Part shown: piece by piece, positions 7,794 through 15,243 of the stretch
Layout: every line of letters starts with the position of its first letter
How positions within the stretch are numbered: position 1 is the first letter of the stretch
Assembly: GCA_017537365.1 (NCBI GenBank)
Contig: JAFYKZ010000026.1
Location: 62,001-126,000, forward strand
Origin: Clostridia bacterium
Lineage (GTDB): Bacteria; Bacillota; Clostridia; Oscillospirales; Acutalibacteraceae
DNA: 64,000 nt
Reading direction: 5' to 3'
Position numbers and translations under genes: made by a program
Notes under the pieces: model-generated
What the model saw: the letters and a program-made list of their open reading frames with translations, nothing else
Told to the model about the DNA's origin: nothing
Database searches by the model: none

Positions 7794-8417
7794 ATGAAAT
7801 TTCGCGTTTTAAAAACAGTTGCTCTTGTGCTTTGCGTTGTTTTGTTATGCAGTTTTAGTTTACCTTTTTCTCCTGAAAAAAATATCGTTTTAGCAGAAGA
7901 AAAAGAGCAGGGAATAGCTCTTTTGGATAATTCTCCTGAAATGGATGTTAATATGGTTTATGCTTCCCGTTTTCTTAATATGTTAAATCATAATTTTGTT
8001 TACGGTAGCGATTTTCTGGAAGTTGAAAATGTTATAAATTCTTCAATGCCTGCATTAGTTAAATATTTAAATCCTGAGCTTGAAAATTATATTGAAGAAA
8101 CCTATGTTGCGGATTATATTTTTAATATGTATGGTATTGATTTTGTTGATTTTAAAAATATTAATACCGATTTTGAGCAGCTTGATGGTTTTGTATATAT
8201 GATACCTCGCGGTTATTCGGTTTATAAACACAATATAGTTTCAATCGCTGAGAATGAGGACGGAAGTTTTTCAGTTTTAACCTCTGTTGAAATTTCTTCT
8301 CACGATGGCGAAACAGTTAACGATATTTGTGAGACCTTGTTCGTTAGAAATGAGCAATCTCCGTTCGGTTTTGCAATAATCAGTTCTGAAATCGGTGCGG
8401 AAGCATTAAGTATTTAA
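7794..8417 (+). CDS. Secreted protein of unknown function
   Basis: A 207-residue protein. It has a clear signal peptide (KFRVLKTVALVLCVVLLCSF, residues 2-21) and a probable cleavage site near VLAEE. The mature part is acidic. Two stretches look like beta-strand repeats: FVYMIPRGYSVYKHNIVSIA and GSFSVLTSVEISSHDGE. I recognise no family. A weak resemblance to small exported inhibitor or NTF2-like folds cannot be settled by eye. The start at 7794 follows GAAAGGAGAAAATATT. It stands alone between its own promoter and terminator. Confidence 0.75.
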   Translation: MKFRVLKTVALVLCVVLLCSFSLPFSPEKNIVLAEEKEQGIALLDNSPEMDVNMVYASRFLNMLNHNFVYGSDFLEVENVINSSMPALVKYLNPELENYIEETYVADYIFNMYGIDFVDFKNINTDFEQLDGFVYMIPRGYSVYKHNIVSIAENEDGSFSVLTSVEISSHDGETVNDICETLFVRNEQSPFGFAIISSEIGAEALSI

Positions 8418-8426
8418 TTTAAGTTT

Positions 8427-8468
8427 AAAGGCTGTCTTGCAGTAATTTGTAAGACGGCTTTATTTTTT
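8427..8468 (+). terminator. Rho-independent terminator
   Basis: AAAGGCTGTCTTGC (8427-8440) pairs with GTAAGACGGCTTT (8449-8461), with G-U pairs, then TATTTTTT. Confidence 0.8.
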
Positions 8469-8488
8469 AAAATTTTATCAAAAAAGAC

Positions 8489-8517
8489 TTGATTTTATTT
8501 GTCTTATATAGTATAAT
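8489..8517 (+). promoter_or_regulatory. Promoter of tRNA-Leu(CAA)
   Basis: TTGATT (8489-8494), 17-bp spacer, TATAAT (8512-8517). The mature tRNA starts 28 bp further on. Confidence 0.8.
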
Positions 8518-8544
8518 TATAAGGTCAACCACATATCAATATAT

Positions 8545-8631
8545 GCCGGTGTGATGGAATTGGCAGACGTAGTGGACTCAAAATCCACCGGTAGCGATAC
8601 CGTGCCGGTTCGAGTCCGGCCACCGGCACCA
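8545..8631 (+). tRNA. tRNA-Leu (anticodon CAA)
   Basis: An 87-nt class II tRNA with encoded CCA. The acceptor stem is GCCGGTG/CACCGGC. The anticodon stem GTGGA/TCCAC encloses CTCAAAA, so the anticodon is CAA and reads UUG. A long variable arm is present, and the T-loop is GGTTCGAGTCC. It marks the upstream edge of accessory locus 1. Confidence 0.97.
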
Positions 8632-8634
8632 AAG

Positions 8635-8665
8635 AATCCTGAATGCGTCAGCGTTCAGGATTTTT
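8635..8665 (+). terminator. Terminator of tRNA-Leu(CAA)
   Basis: AATCCTGAATGC (8635-8646), loop GTCA, GCGTTCAGGATT (8651-8662), then T. The 5' arm also has a perfect inverted copy, GCATTCAGGATT, at 8703-8714. Confidence 0.85.
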
Positions 8666-8758
8666 ACTTATTACCTCTTACTTCTTCACTCTTACCTAAA
8701 TTGCATTCAGGATTTTTTGGAACGTAAGAAGTAATAGGTAAGAAGTAATAAGTATTTT
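8666..8758. repeat. Array A: two opposed blocks of 7-bp repeats (GTAAGAA/GTAATAR)
   Basis: On the + strand, 8724-8758 reads as consecutive heptamers: GTAAGAA, GTAATAG, GTAAGAA, GTAATAA, GTATTTT. On the - strand, 8697-8666 reads GTAAGAG, TGAAGAA, GTAAGAG, GTAATAA, GTAA. The two blocks face each other around a second copy of the tRNA-terminator arm (GCATTCAGGATTTTTT, 8703-8718). The array lies between tRNA-Leu and the four-helix-bundle gene. Confidence 0.85.
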
Positions 8759-8759
8759 T

Positions 8760-8801
8760 GCAAGGCTTTGCCTTGCTCTTTTTATTTTGTAGTGGTATAA
8801 T
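8760..8801 (+). promoter_or_regulatory. Hairpin plus extended -10 promoter for the four-helix-bundle gene
   Basis: GCAAGGC-TTT-GCCTTGC (8760-8776) is a perfect hairpin followed by TCTTTTT, so it could also terminate transcription. TTGCTC (8773-8778) begins in its 3' arm and sits 17 bp before TATAAT (8796-8801), which is preceded by TGG. The same layout is found before the locus 2 paralogue. Confidence 0.65.
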
Positions 8802-8825
8802 GATAATAAGAAAGGCGGTAACATT

Positions 8826-9176
8826 ATGGCAGATAGTCCGTTGATTATAAAATCTAAAGAATTTGCTTTGCAGATAATTAAAGTTTGCAATTATGTAAAA
8901 CAAACTAAAAAGGAAAGCGTGTTAACTAATCAACTTATTCGCAGCGGAACAAGTATTGGCGCAAATATTCGAGAAGCATTTTATGGACACGGAACTGCCG
9001 ATTTTATTGCCAAACTTCAAATTGCGCTGAAAGAATGCTCTGAAAGCGAATATTGGCTTGAACTTTTAATTGAAAGCGGATATTATGATAACAACGAAAT
9101 TTTAGAAAAGTGCATTGAAGTTAAAAAGCTGTTGGTTACTTCAATAAATACTGCTAAAAGTAAGTTGAAGAAATAA
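8826..9176 (+). CDS. Four-helix-bundle protein (23S rRNA intervening-sequence / S23, Avd-like family), copy 1
   Basis: A 116-residue all-alpha protein of the TIGR02436/S23 four-helix-bundle family. The conserved core runs NQLIRSGTSIGANIREAF, then ADFIAKLQIALKECSESEYW, and the end is TAKSKLKK. Relatives were first named from intervening sequences in 23S rRNA. The accessory protein Avd of diversity-generating retroelements has the same fold and binds nucleic acid. The ATG follows AAAGGCGGTAACATT. It sits behind repeat array A and starts a two-gene unit with a membrane protein. A paralogue about half identical in the core is at 44646-45011. Its function here is unknown; nucleic-acid binding is inferred from the fold and neighbourhood. 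Confidence 0.9.
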   Translation: MADSPLIIKSKEFALQIIKVCNYVKQTKKESVLTNQLIRSGTSIGANIREAFYGHGTADFIAKLQIALKECSESEYWLELLIESGYYDNNEILEKCIEVKKLLVTSINTAKSKLKK

Positions 9177-9193
9177 CCCAAGGCGGTGATGAT

Positions 9194-9628
9194 TTGAAAA
9201 GATTTAAAGAATTTATAATAATGTTTATTCCTTTTTTAGTGCTAAGTATTTTATCTGTTTTATGGTTTGTTTTTAACACATCAGGTGATTTTTTTGGTGG
9301 TGCGTATCTTCTTAAACTTATGCTTTCACCATATTTAATAATTGCGTTATTTAATACTTTTGTTTTGGCAGGAGTTCCTTCGCTTTTGCTTACGGGTGTT
9401 TTTGCTTTTTTAATTAGAAAAAAGAAAAGTAGCATAGGTAGACAAAAATATTATACATATTTATTTTTAATTTCGCTTATTGCTCCTGTTGTTATTGTTT
9501 TGATTTTAACACGGACATTTGATATTGTTAATAATACTATTTATTCATTACAAATTGGACTTCTTGTGGTGTTTATTCATTGGGTTATCGAATGGATAAT
9601 TGACAAGTGTAAAAACGGAAAGAATTAA
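9194..9628 (+). CDS. Four-helix membrane protein, cargo of accessory locus 1
   Basis: A 144-residue protein with about four membrane segments: residues ~8-26, ~38-75 as a hairpin pair, ~87-105, and ~117-136. It ends in a basic tail, DKCKNGKN. It starts with TTG at 9194 after AAGGCGGTGATGAT, 17 bp behind the four-helix-bundle gene, so the two are probably co-translated. I recognise no family and see no catalytic motif. Its place corresponds to the helical protein and nuclease of locus 2, so I treat it as variable cargo. Confidence 0.65.
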   Translation: MKRFKEFIIMFIPFLVLSILSVLWFVFNTSGDFFGGAYLLKLMLSPYLIIALFNTFVLAGVPSLLLTGVFAFLIRKKKSSIGRQKYYTYLFLISLIAPVVIVLILTRTFDIVNNTIYSLQIGLLVVFIHWVIEWIIDKCKNGKN

Positions 9629-9700
9629 GAAAAAATATAAAGAAAATAACGGTTTTCAGGCACATTTTATTCGTGTCATTAAGTTAGAAACACCAAAAAA

Positions 9701-9730
9701 AATTCCAAGTCTTCGGGCTTGAAATTTTTT
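9701..9730 (+). terminator. Terminator of accessory locus 1 genes
   Basis: AATTCCAAGTC (9701-9711), TTCG loop, GGCTTGAAATT (9716-9726), then T residues. It immediately precedes hairpin array B. Confidence 0.8.
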
Positions 9731-9732
9731 AT

Positions 9733-9811
9733 CCATTGCGAAAGCAAAGGCATATCATCACGCGTCAGCGTGTATATCATCAAAGGCGGCAAGCCGCCTT
9801 TGTATCTCATC
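9733..9811. repeat. Array B: three hairpins separated by TATATCAT-type linkers
   Basis: Order on the + strand: hairpin TTGC-GAAA-GCAA (9736-9747); linker CATATCAT (9751-9758); hairpin CACGC-GTCA-GCGTG (9759-9772); linker TATATCAT (9773-9780); a hairpin with a 10-bp stem (9781-9790 with 9793-9802, AA between); linker TATCTCAT (9803-9810). The linker is the same as in array C, 34 kb away, while the hairpins differ. Confidence 0.85.
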
Positions 9812-9826
9812 TTAGAGGTGAAAATA

Positions 9827-10216
9827 ATGGTTGAAAAAATTGCTGAAGATATATATATAAAATCAATTCATTTCAAAATATATAACACCAAAAACTTATT
9901 TTTCAAAAAGAATCGATTATTATTGAAAAAAGAACTTTTAGAAACTCAAGAACTAGTTAGAAAGCTTATAATAAACTTGCATAGTGATTTGAATTATTCA
10001 AATGAATATTTAAAGATAGCATTGTTTATGGATAAATCACTTTCTGACTGTATCATAATTTTAACTTCAAAAAGTAAAAATTATAGAGAAACTGTCAGAA
10101 GATATATTTGGGGATTTCATAATCTTCCCAGAGCTTTTTTGAAATCAGATAGCGGATTTAAAATATCGCCAAACAAGGCATTGGAATATTATAAGCCATA
10201 TTTAAAATTAGACTGA
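9827..10216 (+). CDS. Unrecognised helical protein downstream of array B
   Basis: A 129-residue, mostly alpha-helical, basic protein with no membrane segment. Visible features are a helix rich in Lys and Leu (KNRLLLKKELLETQELVRKL) and a C-terminal motif (RRYIWGFHNLPRAF, then ALEYYKPYLKLD). The 36 residues that an upstream start would add are translated hairpin array, so I start at 9827. TTAGAGGTGAAAATA precedes this ATG, and the Shine-Dalgarno follows the last array linker directly. Its own terminator follows at 10244. It may be a further cargo gene of locus 1. I make no functional assignment. Confidence 0.6.
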   Translation: MVEKIAEDIYIKSIHFKIYNTKNLFFKKNRLLLKKELLETQELVRKLIINLHSDLNYSNEYLKIALFMDKSLSDCIIILTSKSKNYRETVRRYIWGFHNLPRAFLKSDSGFKISPNKALEYYKPYLKLD

Positions 10217-10243
10217 TTCTATTATAAAAAATTAAATAATTTT

Positions 10244-10272
10244 CCCGAACTCTAACGCGTTCGGGATTTTTT
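10244..10272 (+). terminator. Rho-independent terminator
   Basis: CCCGAAC (10244-10250) pairs with GTTCGGG (10259-10265), followed by ATTTTTTT. Confidence 0.85.
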
Positions 10273-10926
10273 TATTTACAAATATAATTAAATAGGTAAT
10301 ATTGTTAAAAAAATAACAATAGGGTATATTAAGAAGTTTCTAATTGCTAATTTTAGCTTTATTATTTAAATGCGGCTTTATATAAGAAATAATAGAGCAG
10401 ATGCTGTTTCGCATATTTTTAATATTTAATATCAATTTGAGCAAAATTATAAATTATTAAATAATATTAAATTTTAAGCTGATTTATTTGAAATATTTTA
10501 ATTTGTTAAAAAATCGCATCGAATAGAAATTTTTAAAATGATATAAGTATTGATAGAAAAAAACTGAGAGGATGAAATTTTCGGGAAAAATCAGAATTTC
10601 AGTTTATAAGAGCTAAAATTAAAAATTTTCATTGAAAGAAATAAAATTTTAAAAAGTTTCGTAAGAATAAAAATATAGTTAAACGGAAAATAAATTATAA
10701 TAACACAATATAATTAAAAAAATTAATCTGAGCTTTAAGATTTAAAGAAGTAATATTTAATAATATATAGTGGTATGGTAGCCTAAAAGGTGTAATTTAA
10801 TAATATAGGCTTAAATTCAATAAATTTTCATTAAATAACTTCCCTCAATTATACAAAATATTAATTTTATATAATTGGATATAATATTTTATGGAGCGTA
10901 CCCTTTTTAAAATTTTTGTAAAAGTT
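10273..10926. other. 650-bp gene-free AT-rich stretch
   Basis: No open frame worth calling on either strand, and no tRNA or known riboswitch recognised. The base composition is even more AT-rich than the flanks. One possible stem, AGCCTA/TAGGCT, lies near 10780-10810. It could be decayed accessory DNA at the right edge of locus 1, or an unrecognised non-coding RNA region. Confidence 0.5.
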
Positions 10927-10958
10927 ATGGGTGTTTTCGCGGATTTGAAAACACCCAT
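10927..10958 (-). terminator. Terminator of the P-type ATPase gene
   Basis: A 12-bp perfect stem, ATGGGTGTTTTC (10927-10938) with GAAAACACCCAT (10947-10958), six bases beyond the ATPase stop. On the minus strand AACTTTTAC follows. Confidence 0.75.
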
Positions 10959-10963
10959 AAAAC

Positions 10964-13561
10964 TTATTTCACTAATTTATTAATAACAAGCTTTAAAATC
11001 TCACATAAAGGTATTATTGCCAGTGAGAAAATTAAACAAATAATAAATTGCCAGAATTTTAAAATGCATAAATCAAATAAGAAACCTGCAGGAGTAAAAA
11101 TTAAGAAAAGAATTATAAACATTGTTATTGCTATTGCATAATTCATAAACTTGTTTGAAAGTATTTCTTTGTTAAATACCGAACCTGTAAACTTATTATT
11201 AATGCAATGGAAAATTTGAGCAAATCCAAGCGTTGCAAATGCCATTGTAGACGCTGCTGCCCCGTCCCCTGCTTTACTTCCTATAAAATAAGAAATCAAG
11301 GTTACAAGAGCAATATAAATACTTTGAACAGCAATAAAAATCAAGGTCTTATTATCAAATATTTTTCCTATATTTGATAAAGGTTTATTCTTCATAATTG
11401 AGTTATCTGCTTTTTCCATACTAAGCGAAATAGCAGGTGCAGAGTCAACCAACAGTTTCATCCATAAAAGTTGAATGGCGGCAATTGGAAAAGCCTTAAA
11501 AAGAATAACACCGAAAAACATGGTTAGAATTTCTGAAAAATTGCAACAAAGCAGATATGATACAGATTTTCTTATATTGCTGAATAGTCCACGGCTTTCC
11601 TTAATTGCTCTTACAATCGAATTAAAACGGTTATTTTGAATTATTATTTCTGCGTTTCCCTTAGCAATATCAGCGCCAAATTTACCTATTGCGCAGCCAA
11701 CCTCTGCCTGAGCTAAAGCGTCAGCGTCCTGAATGCTGTCTCCTGTAATGGTAACAATCTTTTTATGGCTTTGCCAAGCCTTAACTATTCTTAACTTATC
11801 ACTTGGTGAAACGCGTGCAAAAACACTATATTTTTCAATGTTGGCATATAGCTCCTCGTCAGAAATTTCTGCAAGTTCTGAACCGGTGATTGCCTCTGTT
11901 CCATCTTTTAAGATGCCGATTCTTCTGGCTATTGCTTTTGCGGTAGCGATGCTATCCCCTGTTATCATTACAGTTTTAATTCCTGCAGCATCACAAGCGG
12001 CAATTTCTTCAACAACACCTTCTCGCGGAGGGTCTTGAAGACCTAAAAGACCGACAAAGGTTAAATTATTTTCGATGTCCTCTGCTTGAGGATTAGCAGG
12101 AATTTCGTCTAACAATTTCATTGCAATACAGATATTTCTGAATGCATCGTTAGCAAGATTTTCGTTAACAGCAAGTATTTCCTTTGCATCACAGTTAACA
12201 CAGTTTGGAATAACAGATTCGGGTGCACCTTTAATGATAGCAAACGGCTTATCGTTTATCATAGAAATAACCGTCATTGTTTTTCTTTCGGGGTCGAACG
12301 GAATAACAGCCAAATGCGGCAAAATATTATCAACATCAAGCTTGGACATTGAATTATAAGCCAAACAAGCCTTTTCAATGGCATTTTCGGTAGAGTCGTT
12401 GCTAAGAGTTGAACAAGCTGTTGCAATTCTGATAATTAAAGCGGTTTCTTCGTCAGCACCCTCGGTATCAAGGTCAATAAGCCGTTTTCCGTTATAAATA
12501 CGGCTTAAAACCATTTTATTATGGGTGAAAACGCCAGTTTTATCAGAGCAGATAACATCCGTTCTACCAAGTAATTCGGCGGCATCAGCATCCTTAACAA
12601 TGATTTTATCCTCTAAAATGCGGTTAATTCCTAGCGCTATAACTATTGTTGCTATTGCAGGTAAACCTTCGGGTATTGCTGCAACAGCAAGAGCAACTGA
12701 ATTTATAAGCATCTCCAATGTCATAGAAGCAAAAGGAATATCGGAATTGAAATTAAACAGAATACCTAAAACAAAAACTATAGCGCAGATAATTAAAATG
12801 GCATAGTTTGCTATTTTACCAATATTATCAAGTTCGTTTTGCAAAGGAAGTCTATTCTCGCCCGTTTGCTCTAAAATTGATGCAGTTTTGCCGATTTCGG
12901 TATCAATACCTGTTGCAACAACAACGGCTTTTGCGTTACCATGAGCAACACTACAACCTGAGAAAATCATATTTGCGCGTTTTTCAAGCGAAGTTATATC
13001 CTCGAAAATATAATTTTCATTTTTTTCAACAGGAATTTCAACTCCTGTTAATAAACTTTCATTGCAACGAAATTCGTTTGATTCTATAATTCTTGCATCA
13101 GCAGGGATATAATCGCCTTCTTCAAGCAAAATAATATCTCCGGGTACTAACATAGTTGAATTGATAGACTTAATAACACCTTCGCGTAAAACAGAAACAG
13201 TCGGGTTGGTTATCAATTTAATTTTTTCGAGCATATTACCGCTATTATATATGTAATATGCGCTTATAAGCGCGTTTATTGCAACAATAGCAATGATTAA
13301 AAGCGGTGAATAAAAACTCACTTCATGGTACATTAAGGCAACAATAAAAGATAAAACTGCAATAATAATCAGCGCAATAACGGTTTTATTTTTTAGTTGA
13401 TGTTTAAAATGTTTTAAAAAAGAGGGCTTTTCTTTTTTGGAAATAACATTTTGACCATAAAGACAAAGTCTTTCATCAACAACTCCGTTAGCTAAGCCGT
13501 TTTTATCATCAACCGAAAGTTCATTTAAGACTTCGTTTGGTTTTGCATTATGCCAAATCAT
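10964..13561 (-). CDS. Divergent P-type cation-transporting ATPase (Ca2+-ATPase-like, P2 type)
   Basis: An 865-residue membrane pump with normal P2-ATPase layout: N-terminal cation-ATPase domain, two helices, A domain, M3-M4, P and N domains, and M5-M10. The phosphorylated Asp is present in CSDKTGVFTHNKM, and the M4 ion motif is intact (AAIPEGLPAI). M5 keeps Asn and Glu (CCNFSEIL). Other signatures are changed: LLTGVEIPVEK where LTGES is expected, TGDSIQDADAL where TGDGVNDAPAL is expected, and WMKLLVDSAPA in M6 where the ion-binding Asn is usual. It is full length with a good GGAGAAATTT ribosome-binding site, so it does not look like a decayed gene. Ca2+ is the usual ion, but the changes leave substrate and activity uncertain. 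Confidence 0.85.
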   Translation of the reverse strand: MIWHNAKPNEVLNELSVDDKNGLANGVVDERLCLYGQNVISKKEKPSFLKHFKHQLKNKTVIALIIIAVLSFIVALMYHEVSFYSPLLIIAIVAINALISAYYIYNSGNMLEKIKLITNPTVSVLREGVIKSINSTMLVPGDIILLEEGDYIPADARIIESNEFRCNESLLTGVEIPVEKNENYIFEDITSLEKRANMIFSGCSVAHGNAKAVVVATGIDTEIGKTASILEQTGENRLPLQNELDNIGKIANYAILIICAIVFVLGILFNFNSDIPFASMTLEMLINSVALAVAAIPEGLPAIATIVIALGINRILEDKIIVKDADAAELLGRTDVICSDKTGVFTHNKMVLSRIYNGKRLIDLDTEGADEETALIIRIATACSTLSNDSTENAIEKACLAYNSMSKLDVDNILPHLAVIPFDPERKTMTVISMINDKPFAIIKGAPESVIPNCVNCDAKEILAVNENLANDAFRNICIAMKLLDEIPANPQAEDIENNLTFVGLLGLQDPPREGVVEEIAACDAAGIKTVMITGDSIATAKAIARRIGILKDGTEAITGSELAEISDEELYANIEKYSVFARVSPSDKLRIVKAWQSHKKIVTITGDSIQDADALAQAEVGCAIGKFGADIAKGNAEIIIQNNRFNSIVRAIKESRGLFSNIRKSVSYLLCCNFSEILTMFFGVILFKAFPIAAIQLLWMKLLVDSAPAISLSMEKADNSIMKNKPLSNIGKIFDNKTLIFIAVQSIYIALVTLISYFIGSKAGDGAAASTMAFATLGFAQIFHCINNKFTGSVFNKEILSNKFMNYAIAITMFIILFLIFTPAGFLFDLCILKFWQFIICLIFSLAIIPLCEILKLVINKLVK

Positions 13562-13571
13562 AAATTTCTCC

Positions 13572-14429
13572 TCAAATTTTTGAAATCGAAGTATAATAAT
13601 CCTTCATTTGTTTTGCATCTTCCGCCTGAGTTCCTGCCGATTCGCAAATAAAGGTTGGCGAGCAACCGTATTTAATGCACAAATCCAAGCAAGGCTCGAA
13701 ATCAGGACCGTAAATATTATCCTCAAAGGTTAAATGGCGTTTTTCTCCACCTTGCGAATATTCGATTTTTGAAAAATGCGAATGAAAAACTTTAAGGCGG
13801 TCTTCACCTAATTTATCCTTAATTTCTAAAAAGATTTTTTCAAAATCAGATTTAGTTTTTAAAATTCCTAATTCTCTTGCGTTTAAATGACCGAAATCAA
13901 TGCAAGGAATTAAACTATCATCTATTTTGCAAAGCTCAATAACTTCGTTTAAAGTACCTAATTGATTAACCTTACCCATAGTTTCAGGACAAATATGAAT
14001 ATGAGAAAGTCCGTTCTCTTTTAGGGCATTTAAGGCAATTCTCATAGTATCAATAGCAAGCTCTAATGCAGTTTCGCGAGGAATTTTACCGCAAGAACCG
14101 GTATGAACAATAATTCTATCGCCACCCATATCATTAACCGCTTTAGCGGAAGCTAAAATATAGTTAACCGAATTCAAGCGTTTTTCTTCCTCAACAGAAG
14201 ACATTGAAATATAATAAGGCGCATGAAGCGAGATACCTATTCCCTGCTCTTTGGCAATCTTTCCTAATTCTTTTGCCTTGTCAGAGCCTATATTAACACC
14301 TCGACCGCATTGATACTCAAAACAATCAAGTCCTATTTTAGTTAAATATTCAGGGATTTGAAGACTGGATTTATAGCCTAATGCCTTAAAACTGTCTCCA
14401 CTTCCGGCAGGTCCGAATTTTGCAGACAT
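13572..14429 (-). CDS. nfo: Endonuclease IV family AP endonuclease
   Basis: A 285-residue TIM-barrel metalloenzyme that cleaves abasic sites in DNA base-excision repair. Metal-ligand motifs appear in order: GISLHAPYYI, RIIVHTGSCG, ICPETMGK, CIDFGHLNAR, VFHSHFSKIEY and FICESAG. The length is normal for the bacterial family. It lies 3 bp upstream of yqeG's coordinates on the other side and 10 bp before the ATPase gene, so the three may form one transcript. No unusual residues were noticed. Confidence 0.9.
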   Translation of the reverse strand: MSAKFGPAGSGDSFKALGYKSSLQIPEYLTKIGLDCFEYQCGRGVNIGSDKAKELGKIAKEQGIGISLHAPYYISMSSVEEEKRLNSVNYILASAKAVNDMGGDRIIVHTGSCGKIPRETALELAIDTMRIALNALKENGLSHIHICPETMGKVNQLGTLNEVIELCKIDDSLIPCIDFGHLNARELGILKTKSDFEKIFLEIKDKLGEDRLKVFHSHFSKIEYSQGGEKRHLTFEDNIYGPDFEPCLDLCIKYGCSPTFICESAGTQAEDAKQMKDYYTSISKI

Positions 14430-14431
14430 AA

Positions 14432-14932
14432 TTATACCTCCAAATCCTTGATTTTATAGAGCTTGTATACTATTTTTTCAATTTTGCGTTTGAATTTAAA
14501 ACCTAAACCGTCTTCAAGCTTAATGGGGGTTAATAAGATTTTTTTAACTCCAACAAAACTTCCGCCTAAAACATCGGTAAAAATTTGGTCGCCAACTATT
14601 GCGGTATTTTTTCGTTTGCTATTCAATCTTTTCACTGCTTTTAAATAGCCGAAAGGCAACGGTTTTAGACCTAAACTTAAAAAGTTTAGGTTGATTTTTT
14701 CGGCAAAAGGTTTAACTCTTTGCTCTTTAGAATTAGAAAGAATAATTAAACCGATATTTTCACTTTTCATAAGTGAAAGCCAATTCTCTAATCCATCGGT
14801 TAAAATTTGACCGTGATGTGTTGATAAGGTATTATCAACATCAAGGATAAGAGAGGTTATATTATATTTTTTAAGTAACTGAGGGGTAATATCAGTAACC
14901 CTTTTTAATTTTATATCAGGCTTTAATAGCAT
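14432..14932 (-). CDS. yqeG: YqeG family HAD-IIIA phosphatase
   Basis: A 166-residue HAD-superfamily hydrolase. Motif I is LILDVDNTLSTHHG, with both catalytic Asp. Motif II is LIILSNSKEQR. Lys and motif III follow in AIVGDQIFTDVLGG. Members of this family are conserved in Firmicutes, where yqeG sits beside other ribosome and replication genes; the natural substrate is not firmly known. I start at the ATG at 14932, which has GGAGAAAACT ahead. The TTG 12 bp upstream overlaps the Shine-Dalgarno. Confidence 0.88.
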   Translation of the reverse strand: MLLKPDIKLKRVTDITPQLLKKYNITSLILDVDNTLSTHHGQILTDGLENWLSLMKSENIGLIILSNSKEQRVKPFAEKINLNFLSLGLKPLPFGYLKAVKRLNSKRKNTAIVGDQIFTDVLGGSFVGVKKILLTPIKLEDGLGFKFKRKIEKIVYKLYKIKDLEV

Positions 14933-14949
14933 AGTTTTCTCCAAAAATA

Positions 14950-14976
14950 AAAAGCGGTTAAATATAACCGCTTTTT
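14950..14976 (-). terminator. Terminator after rpsU
   Basis: AAAAGCGGTTA pairs with TAACCGCTTTT. On the minus strand it ends in a T-run, 13 bases after the rpsU stop. Confidence 0.85.
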
Positions 14977-14988
14977 AATACTTTTTAA

Positions 14989-15165
14989 TTAGCGGAACTT
15001 TCTTTTACGAGCAGCTTCCGACTTCTTCTTACGCTTTACAGAGGGCTTTTCATAGTGCTCTCTCTTGCGAACTTCTTGAATAACACCGTCTTTTGCGGTC
15101 TGTCTCTTAAAACGACGCAAAGCGTTATCAAGTGATTCATTTTCTTTAATTCTAACTTGACTCAT
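14989..15165 (-). CDS. rpsU: 30S ribosomal protein S21
   Basis: A 58-residue, very basic protein read from 15165 to a TAA at 14989. It begins [20 protein letters not shown] and ends in the Arg/Lys-rich tail [13 protein letters not shown], the full S21 pattern. S21 binds the platform of the small subunit and helps mRNA selection. AGGGAGGGAATATAA gives a strong ribosome-binding site. It has its own terminator and sits between secG and yqeG. Confidence 0.95.
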   Translation of the reverse strand: MSQVRIKENESLDNALRRFKRQTAKDGVIQEVRKREHYEKPSVKRKKKSEAARKRKFR

Positions 15166-15243
15166 TTATATTCCCTCCCTCCGCAAAATAGCAGGGGTTA
15201 TTTTTTAAGGTATACACCTTTTAAGGATAGACCGATTAAGGTA

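Noticed and set aside
8664-8903. Minus-strand 64- and 79-aa frames over array A and the start of the four-helix-bundle gene
   Set aside because: Shadow frames across repeats, with no ribosome-binding site and no family resemblance.
8826-9176. Intervening sequence inside a 23S rRNA gene
   Set aside because: The family is named for that setting, but no rRNA sequence flanks either copy here.
9719-9826. N-terminal extension of the gene at 9827
   Set aside because: The added residues are encoded by array B hairpins. A good ribosome-binding site exists before 9827.
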